NCBI GenBank assembly: GCA_964596985.1
Contig: CAZQWG010000011.1
Location: 1 to 56,902, forward strand
Direction of reading: 5' to 3'
Source: GCA-020345945 sp964596985
GTDB taxonomy: Archaea > Thermoproteota > Bathyarchaeia > RBG-16-48-13 > GCA-020345945
Length of the DNA stretch: 56,902 nt
Part shown: positions 51,877 through 56,902 of the stretch, piece by piece
Numbering within the stretch: position 1 is the stretch's first letter
How the letters are laid out: the number at the start of each line of letters is the position of its first letter
Program-made: the position numbers and the translations under genes
Notes under the pieces: model-generated
The model's database searches: none
The model's input: only the letters and a program-made list of their open reading frames with translations
What the model was told of the DNA's origin: nothing

Positions 51877-52485
51877 CTAGAGATAGGAAGTCTCAGACCG
51901 TATTGTATTATCACGTGGTATGCGTGTATATTGTAGTATGACTGTTGGGATGATTGCCGCTACCACAAGGTAGAAGGCGACTACTATTCCATCCCAAGGA
52001 AACCCTAGGAGTCTGGGCGGGGTCTCAGTCGTTTGTTGGGCCCCAAGGACCAAGTATAGGTCACCCCACGTGGTCTCCCCGCTTTTGATGGCCTTCTCTC
52101 CTTCTGTTTCTTCACGGGCCGCATTCCACGCCTTTATCCGAACTGTGTAGTTTCCCGGGTTCAGCGTACCCGTATCTAAATCGTACGCATGCCATTCTTT
52201 GTTGATGTCGTTGTTGATTCGGGTCATCAATTCGATATTGGCGTCGTTGTTTCCGTCGATCAAGATGAGTTCAGCCGTCATCGATTGCTTGTTGGGTTCC
52301 TCGAGGGCTGCGAGGACTCGTAATGTAATTCCGTGTGGCACGATATAGGTCTGGCCTGGCCACTTCCGTTCCTCATTGAATTCGACGTATCTGAAGACAG
52401 GTTTTGCCCTTACCTCGCTCGGTTGAGAGACGCCCACGATTAATACGAGCAGAAGTACGACAGCGATTTTCCTTAAATCACTCAA
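51877..52485 (-). CDS. Secreted or membrane-anchored hypothetical protein
   Basis: 202 residues. N-terminal signal peptide (LRKIAVVLLLVLIVGVSQPSEVRAK), beta-rich middle with LRVLAALEEPNKQSMTAELILIDGNND and NPGNYTVRIKAWN that looks immunoglobulin-like, and a C-terminal transmembrane helix (IVVAFYLVVAAIIPTVIL) with a short basic tail. A cell-surface protein with most of its mass outside is suggested. The family is not recognised. Confidence 0.65.
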   Translation of the reverse strand: MSDLRKIAVVLLLVLIVGVSQPSEVRAKPVFRYVEFNEERKWPGQTYIVPHGITLRVLAALEEPNKQSMTAELILIDGNNDANIELMTRINNDINKEWHAYDLDTGTLNPGNYTVRIKAWNAAREETEGEKAIKSGETTWGDLYLVLGAQQTTETPPRLLGFPWDGIVVAFYLVVAAIIPTVILQYTRIPRDNTIRSETSYL

Positions 52486-52890
52486 CTTCTTCGCCTCTCA
52501 CTCTACTAGGCTCATTTTATTCTCCCATTTTTGTTGGCAGTGTTTGGTTGAGAACGCGTTAGGCAAATGAGCATATTCTTCTCTGCTCGTCTTTCGGACA
52601 TACGTCATCTATGGTTACGCAGAAGACAGCCGCCCTATAGCCGTGTTCGCATGTTCCTTGTAAGGTAATCCTGACCCGTTCCCGTTCTATTTCCAAACAC
52701 CCAACTCCCGTTTCCCGACATATTGTGGTTCAGCTCTTCCGGCAAATCTAACACGCTTTGAATGAGAACAGCAGTACAAGTCAGCCACCTGGGTTGAGTT
52801 CATACAGAGTCATATCCACTTCTTACCTTTCTGGCAGAGACCTCTACCCTAAGGTAGTCGGCGGAGAGCGTGTTTCAATTTGTATTTATA

Positions 52891-52957
52891 TTCAACACAT
52901 CTACATATTATGTTTGTATTCAATGCATAAATAATTAAGGTATTTGCTACGGTAAAA
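52891..52957. repeat. 67-bp repeat, copy 2
   Basis: Partner of 41333-41399: 14 bases TTCAACACATCTAC and a 27-base block starting at 52931 are identical, with the same 26-base spacing. Here it lies upstream of the OB-fold gene by about 400 bases. Confidence 0.7.
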
Positions 52958-53090
52958 TCAAGCTTGAGCCATGAATCCACGGCATCGTAAATTGTCGAGT
53001 TCAAGACATGAATTGGCTCTAGGTCAGCTTGTTAGATCAACGGTTGTCCGTACCAACTAGCAGATATTAGCCAAAACGGGGTGGTTCTAT

Positions 53091-53158
53091 TGGTGCGACC
53101 GCCGGGATTCGATTCTAGTTACCCCTCCAGCTGCAGGGTTAGAAGGGGAAGAATAACG
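53091..53158 (-). repeat. tRNA-like 3'-end sequence, copy 1
   Basis: On the minus strand it ends GGCGGTCGCACCA, preceded by a T-loop-like ATCGAATCCCGG and a seven-base hairpin (CCCCTTC / GGAGGGG). It matches 55796-55865 well: the first 26 bases (including TATTGG on the plus strand) are the same. The T stem does not pair and there is no matching 5' acceptor, so this is a degenerate tRNA piece. Confidence 0.5.
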
Positions 53159-53354
53159 TGAGACCCAGAAGATTTATTGGGCGAGTGATAAAACTTTGAT
53201 TGCTGATTCTCTAGTGTCGATAGAGCATCGCTATTGAGTTAACAATAGAATTCAGACAAGGGATAGATGGAGACATACAATCTGCGAGAATATGGGTGCG
53301 ACCTCATCTACTTCTGAATACAATGTCTAGACAAGTCTAGGGATTCGGTAGGTT

Positions 53355-53993
53355 TTGGCAAGGATGGGACGGAGGCGCTGGTCAAAAGACGATGCGAGGA
53401 TGTTTGATTACCTCTTCATGCTCTCACGTAAATACGAAGTCGACTTCAAGAAGTTTCTTGAGGCGATTGCTGATGCACGAAGACTGAACCAAACGAAATG
53501 TGATGGTCTAACTATTAAATGTCGAACAAAGAATCGAGAGGACAGCATCTTCATGATTATGTCAGGTCGAAGGCTTGTTGCACAGACCAGGGTTGAAGAA
53601 AGGATGCTCAAGAAAATGCTTGAACAAGGGGAGTCATATTCTCCTAGACTCTCACGATGCTTAAGGAGTGACAAGAAGAACCGAAAAGTGGGCGACATGC
53701 ATATTGCAGATCTACACATCGGAATGAGGGGGGTCGGCTTGGAGGCAAAGGTAACCGAAAAGTCTCTTTCGAGACGCGTCTATTCACGTTTCACTGCCAA
53801 TCCACTCAATGTAGCCGTTATCACCGCAGAGGACAAGACCGGTTCGATACAGCTGAACTTGTGGAATGAACAGATCGACTCAGTCTCGGTTGGAGACAGG
53901 ATACGAATCGAGAATGTACGGGTGGGAATGTACAAAGGAGCCAAACAACTGCTTTTCAATAGGAGACATAGTAAATTGAGTGTAATAGAGTAA
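53355..53993 (+). CDS. OB-fold nucleic-acid-binding protein
   Basis: 212 residues from TTG 53355, or 209 from ATG 53364. The first 110 residues are basic and helical (WSKDDARMFDYLFMLSRKYEVDFKKFLEAIADARR) with no known domain. Residues 113-212 form an OB fold like archaeal SSB/RPA (IADLHIGMRGVGLEAKVTEKS, VAVITAEDKTGSIQLNLWNEQIDSVSVGDRIRIENVRV). It probably binds single-stranded DNA or RNA. It is related in fold to the SSB at 55143 but not close in sequence. Confidence 0.75.
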   Translation: MARMGRRRWSKDDARMFDYLFMLSRKYEVDFKKFLEAIADARRLNQTKCDGLTIKCRTKNREDSIFMIMSGRRLVAQTRVEERMLKKMLEQGESYSPRLSRCLRSDKKNRKVGDMHIADLHIGMRGVGLEAKVTEKSLSRRVYSRFTANPLNVAVITAEDKTGSIQLNLWNEQIDSVSVGDRIRIENVRVGMYKGAKQLLFNRRHSKLSVIE

Positions 53994-54097
53994 CTCTCGG
54001 ATATTTCGTAAATCCATTGGCAGGGGTTCAGTTGTCAAATCCCACATGATAAAAGCGAGTTCATACTCGAAGAAAGCCTCTCAACCCCAGATTTAGT

Positions 54098-54274
54098 CTA
54101 TATAACTACATTTCTCTCTTGAGACGCATCTGCCGAAGCGTTCTCTTGCTTGATATGTTCCCTATATTGGTCAAGGGCAATGAGTTCATTGCATACCGGA
54201 CATTTTAGTCTCTTTGACGGAGTACGTCTACTAGAACCGCCACGAGGTTTTCGAGGTTTGAATCTCCTTCCCAT
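54098..54274 (-). CDS. Small basic protein with a CPxC motif
   Basis: 58 residues: an Arg/Lys/Gly-rich start (MGRRFKPRKPRGGSSRRTP) then LKCPVCNELIALDQYREHIKQ and an acidic tail. C-x2-C with a later His resembles half a C2H2 finger, but only one His is visible. A TATATA sequence lies about 45 bases upstream. It may bind nucleic acid. Too short for certainty. Confidence 0.5.
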   Translation of the reverse strand: MGRRFKPRKPRGGSSRRTPSKRLKCPVCNELIALDQYREHIKQENASADASQERNVVI

Positions 54275-54669
54275 CGTACATCAAGTTGGATCGGCAAGAC
54301 GCAAAAAAGAGAAGTATATAGCAATACTCGCTCAAGATGCCTCTTAGTTGAACCAAGAACACACATCCTCCCTAATAAATGCCTTGACGATTGTCCAAAT
54401 GGAAACATCAACGGATAGCGCACAAGGCGTCTATACGTAGAGGGGGTTGGTCGATGAACTTCACCTGATCGACAAGACAATACGAATCAGATAATTGATT
54501 GTGACACCCGTATGTATACAGATAATATGCTACTGTCCTATGGATTACCTCGGGCCTAGGGGGGTCACAAGCACATCCAGTCCAAACCTGTCATAAGGAC
54601 TCTGAAGAATAAAATGATTCAAGAAAAAAATGGAGTGAGAAGATGCTGACCAAAGAGATAGCTAGCTAC
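54275..54669. other. Intergenic region, no gene seen
   Basis: Several short frames exist, none with a motif. No tRNA or repeat was found in it. Confidence 0.45.
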
Positions 54670-54804
54670 TTACTCTCTGTGCTTTCTATAGCATTCCCTA
54701 CAGTAAACGGGCCTTCCTTCCGTAGGCTTGAACGGAACCTCTGCTTCTTCACCGCAGTCGGAGCAAGTTATCTTGTGCATTTCTCGATTATTTCTATAAC
54801 CCAT
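54670..54804 (-). CDS. Small zinc-ribbon protein (CxxC...VPFKP...PVYCxxC)
   Basis: 44 residues from ATG 54804, which follows GGTAGGTGA. KITCSDCGEEAEVPFKPTEG and RPVYCRECYRKH match the widespread zinc-ribbon family in which two CxxC knuckles flank VPF.P..G.PVYC. It probably binds zinc. Members occur as single small proteins in archaea and candidate-phyla bacteria without known role. Confidence 0.8.
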   Translation of the reverse strand: MGYRNNREMHKITCSDCGEEAEVPFKPTEGRPVYCRECYRKHRE

Positions 54805-55142
54805 CTTATTCACCTACCTCTATCTCGATTGGTACAGTAGCCATACTGAAGTTACAGTAACCACGCCAAAATGCCGTAATACACTGAACCTAAACAGTAG
54901 AATCCGCTGTAGCCTCCGACAGAACAGAGAGGAAGTAATTAAACGTTTCTACATACAGCTCAGTTTCATAATTAAACGATTATTCTGCACAGCATGCTTC
55001 GGGAGGGGACAGGGGTAGTTCGAAGAAATGTCCTTTGTTTGAAGGTACGAACAGAAGGAAGCATCCCAAATGCTAGGGTTCAGGCAAATTCTGAGAGAAG
55101 ATTACAGGCTAGAAGTAGCTTTGTATCCTATTGAACATCCTA
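54805..55142. other. Intergenic region, no gene seen
   Basis: AT-rich, with no coding frame or recognised RNA. It separates the SSB gene end from the zinc-ribbon gene. Confidence 0.45.
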
Positions 55143-55637
55143 CTAGGCGGATGACGCCGTCTGTTGTCGTCTCTGATACCAGTATTTGCCTTTGCGGTTA
55201 TTCCGATCATATCGATTAGGTTGATTTCCTCCGCCGAATCTGTCACCAGTGTTACCGTATGGTCTCTGCTGTCTCTGCTTAACTTGTTGATCTGAGAGGT
55301 TATTATCTGCATTCACTTCAGTGATTTCTTCGTCGATCTTGGTAACGGTGCCGCGTTTTCCTGCAGTCAGCCTCATGGAATTCCTGTAAACTGAGACATA
55401 CCCATTCTCTACGTGAACAGTGTTTCCCACCTCAAACTGATTAATATCATCGTCCCATAGAGTCATGTAGATGCAGCCACTCTCATCCCCAACCAGATTA
55501 TCTGAAACTCGATGTTCACCTCGAGAAACCTCACGCGGTGTCCCTAATTCAACGATCTTCCCTTTCAGGTAGACTCTACCAAGATATGGTTTTAAATCGT
55601 GAACCTTAACATATTCATTTTTTTCTGGCAAACTCAT
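55143..55637 (-). CDS. ssb: Single-stranded DNA-binding protein, Sulfolobus-type
   Basis: 164 residues: an OB fold at about 10-110 (YVKVHDLKPYLGRVYLKGKIVELG, GCIYMTLWDDDINQFEVGNTVHVENGYVSVYRNSMRLTAG) and a Gly/Arg/Gln/Asn-rich flexible tail (GGGNQPNRYDRNNRKGKYWYQRRQQ), as in the single-OB crenarchaeal SSB. It coats single-stranded DNA in replication and repair. Its leader is shared with the paralogue at the window start. Confidence 0.88.
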   Translation of the reverse strand: MSLPEKNEYVKVHDLKPYLGRVYLKGKIVELGTPREVSRGEHRVSDNLVGDESGCIYMTLWDDDINQFEVGNTVHVENGYVSVYRNSMRLTAGKRGTVTKIDEEITEVNADNNLSDQQVKQRQQRPYGNTGDRFGGGNQPNRYDRNNRKGKYWYQRRQQTASSA

Positions 55638-55695
55638 TCACTACTTGGATGACGAGGCGCGGACACGCGGCAACTTATATAAAGGGTTCGAATTT
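55638..55695 (-). promoter_or_regulatory. SSB promoter and leader, copy 2
   Basis: Minus-strand TATA-like TTTATATA, then the GC-rich leader with CGCGTGTCCGCG and the ATG 55637. Matches 44-102 closely, so it is the same regulatory unit. Confidence 0.6.
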
Positions 55696-56007
55696 TAACG
55701 CGCATCCTTCATTCTTCAGACGCCCAGCTAGACCCACCAAAGGGGTTCAAGAATGCTTCTTTTCTTGAGATAAGCCTGAAATGAGGCGTTTCTATTGGTG
55801 CGACCGCCGGGATTCGAACACCAGTTACCCTTCCAGTTGTCAAGGTGGGAAGGGGAAGATTAGAACAGTTGCCAATTAGGAACCTCCTCTCAAGAGCGAA
55901 CTACGCACTTCAACCAGAGGCAATAGTGACGGTAAATCTTCCCACCTTTAGCGCGCGCTATATTTTCGGATAAAAGATGTCTTACTTGAAGAAGCGCTCT
56001 TCATGAG
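55691..56007. other. Gap with the second tRNA-like sequence
   Basis: Apart from the tRNA-like sequence at 55796-55865 no gene is seen; it separates the SSB promoter from the LLM oxidoreductase gene end. Confidence 0.5.
55796..55865 (-). repeat. tRNA-like 3'-end sequence, copy 2
   Basis: Minus-strand end GGCGGTCGCACCA with T-loop TTCGAAT and a perfect stem CCCTTCC / GGAAGGG. In the copy at 53091 the stem pairs with different bases at corresponding places, so the hairpin is kept. No 5' acceptor (GCGACCG) was found in the neighbourhood, so a full tRNA is not supported. Confidence 0.5.
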
Positions 56008-56898
56008 TTAATGATGCGTTTGGAACCGTGGCATTACCTCTTTGGATAAGAGCTGAACATCGCTGAGCGCGCGAGCTCCTGAGACCAAGAATGTAATAAG
56101 ACCAATTCCTCTATTCTTATACTCGTTGATTCTGTTAACTATGTCTTCTATCGAATTGTCTGAAGCCGAGCTGCTCACACGTATGAATGTCCCTTTTCTG
56201 ATATCGTTGTAATCTCTACCTACGTCTTCACAGTGTTTTTTGAGAACAGAGAGTTTGTGATCAAGTTCACTCAGATCTGAGGCTACAGATCCGGTTGAAA
56301 CTGCAAAGTGGCTGATATCAGCATATTTGGCCGCTATTTTGAGAGTTACTTTTTCTCCTGCCCCTCCTACAAGTATTGGGATAGGTTTCTGGACTGGTTG
56401 AGGCGAGTTAAGTACGTTATCTACTGTATACAATCTTCCATGGTAGGTTGTATGCTCCGATGTGAACATTGATTTACAGATCTCAATTGTCTCAAGCAAT
56501 CCTTGCAGTCTCTCCTTCGCTGATGGAAAGCTCCCAATGAAACCGTTAAACTCTTCTTCGTGCCATCCAGCTCCTATTCCAAATATCAGTCTTCCTCCCG
56601 ATATGATGTCTACTGTCGTGGCCATTTTAGCCAAAACCGTTGGTCTTCGATAAGCATAACATGTGACCAGTGTAGCGAGTTTGATCTTCTTTGTTACAGC
56701 AGCGAGTGCAGCTAGCGTTGTCCAGCTCTCTAACGGATGATTTCCCACTCCGCTCGGGTTTCTCATATTCATGAAATGGTCCGTTATAGTGAACAGGTCA
56801 AAACCCGCTTCTTCTGCCGTCTGGCAGATCTGTTTCATTTCTTCGAAGGATTTGCCTTCGGGAGCAGCATGGATTTCAAACCAAATCTCTTTCGACAT
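56008..56898 (-). CDS. LLM-class (luciferase-like) F420-type oxidoreductase
   Basis: 296 residues, bacterial-luciferase-like barrel. GFDLFTITDHFMN near the start, LATLVTCYAYRRPTVLAKMATTVDIISGGRLIFGIGAGWHEEEF with the typical GRLxxGxGAGW block, and PILVGGAGEKVTLKIAAKYAD later. Enzymes of this class use F420 or FMN to oxidise or reduce diverse substrates; archaeal ones often use F420. Substrate unknown. It ends at the right edge; the ATG 56898 seems to be the real start. Confidence 0.88.
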   Translation of the reverse strand: MSKEIWFEIHAAPEGKSFEEMKQICQTAEEAGFDLFTITDHFMNMRNPSGVGNHPLESWTTLAALAAVTKKIKLATLVTCYAYRRPTVLAKMATTVDIISGGRLIFGIGAGWHEEEFNGFIGSFPSAKERLQGLLETIEICKSMFTSEHTTYHGRLYTVDNVLNSPQPVQKPIPILVGGAGEKVTLKIAAKYADISHFAVSTGSVASDLSELDHKLSVLKKHCEDVGRDYNDIRKGTFIRVSSSASDNSIEDIVNRINEYKNRGIGLITFLVSGARALSDVQLLSKEVMPRFQTHH

Positions 56899-56902
56899 CT
56901 AA

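Larger units (their letters stand above)
52486..53354. other. Long gene-poor region
   Basis: Holds the second 67-bp repeat (52891-52957) and a tRNA-like 3'-end sequence (53091 on). No convincing protein frame was found. The last 200 bases must contain the promoter of the OB-fold gene at 53355. Confidence 0.5.

Noticed and set aside
53091..53160. Complete tRNA gene on the minus strand
   Set aside because: The T stem does not pair and no 5' acceptor strand GCGACCG lies within a plausible distance, even allowing introns.
54205..54480. 91-codon minus-strand frame
   Set aside because: It overlaps the better-supported 58-residue CPxC protein in another frame and shows no domain.
1..56902. CRISPR array
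   Set aside because: No run of regularly spaced 24-37 base repeats was seen; the repeats found are dispersed.

Overview
The window is a piece of an archaeal chromosome of roughly even base composition. The evidence is the archaeal/eukaryotic-type ribosomal proteins (P1/L12, P0/L10, L1, L11, LX/L18a, L31e, L39e, S19e), eIF6, PDCD5-like protein, prefoldin alpha, Spt5/NusG, SecE, RNase P component 4, D-aminoacyl-tRNA deacylase, archaeal AlaRS and LeuRS, TATA-like promoters and tRNA introns with bulge-helix-bulge geometry. The gene set and order (FtsY, prefoldin, L18a, eIF6, L31e, L39e, PDCD5, S19e) fit a TACK archaeon. Together with a tungsten aldehyde oxidoreductase, ferredoxins, a PAS histidine kinase and an F420-type luciferase-like oxidoreductase, a Bathyarchaeia-like lineage is plausible, but this is inference.

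Layout. 1-2.5 kb: an accessory patch with the start of one ssDNA-binding protein gene, a three-gene ribbon-helix-helix operon, a divergent DDE transposase with SWIM and zinc-ribbon fingers, and an odd class II tRNA. 2.5-18 kb: scattered genes (EngB GTPase, DUF362, two aldo/keto reductases, a ferredoxin-AOR-MoaD operon, an ATP-grasp ligase, an acetyltransferase, a cysteine-synthase-like enzyme, ThiL, a 2-hydroxyacid dehydrogenase), tRNA-Thr(CGT) and a two-intron tRNA-Arg(TCT). Three copies of an exactly 125-bp tRNA-like repeat lie between them. 18-27 kb: DUF434, dolichol-phosphate-mannose-type synthase, LeuRS, a membrane GT-C glycosyltransferase and AlaRS. 27.5-36.5 kb: a long minus-strand ribosome, secretion and translation block, including SecE and L39e, which are very short. 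36.9-41.3 kb: a MetE-like protein, a PrpD-family protein, DUF1847, a gene fragment, a small unknown protein and a response regulator. 41.6-48.1 kb: a complete overlapping trpEGDCFBA operon, whose upstream region carries two TGTACA boxes. 48.4-52.5 kb: a REC-PAS4 histidine kinase, an acetyltransferase and a secreted/anchored protein. 52.5-56.9 kb: sparse DNA with two OB-fold proteins, two tiny zinc proteins, two tRNA-3'-end-like sequences and an LLM-type oxidoreductase.

The most unusual material is non-coding: the 125-bp family (3882, 10339, 12452), whose start matches the 3' end of tRNA-Thr; a second tRNA-like pair (53091, 55796); a 67-bp repeat before trpE and before an OB-fold gene; a 70-bp leader shared by two ssDNA-binding protein genes at opposite ends of the window; and a class II tRNA that carries a valine anticodon next to the transposase. 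No rRNA gene and no CRISPR array were seen.
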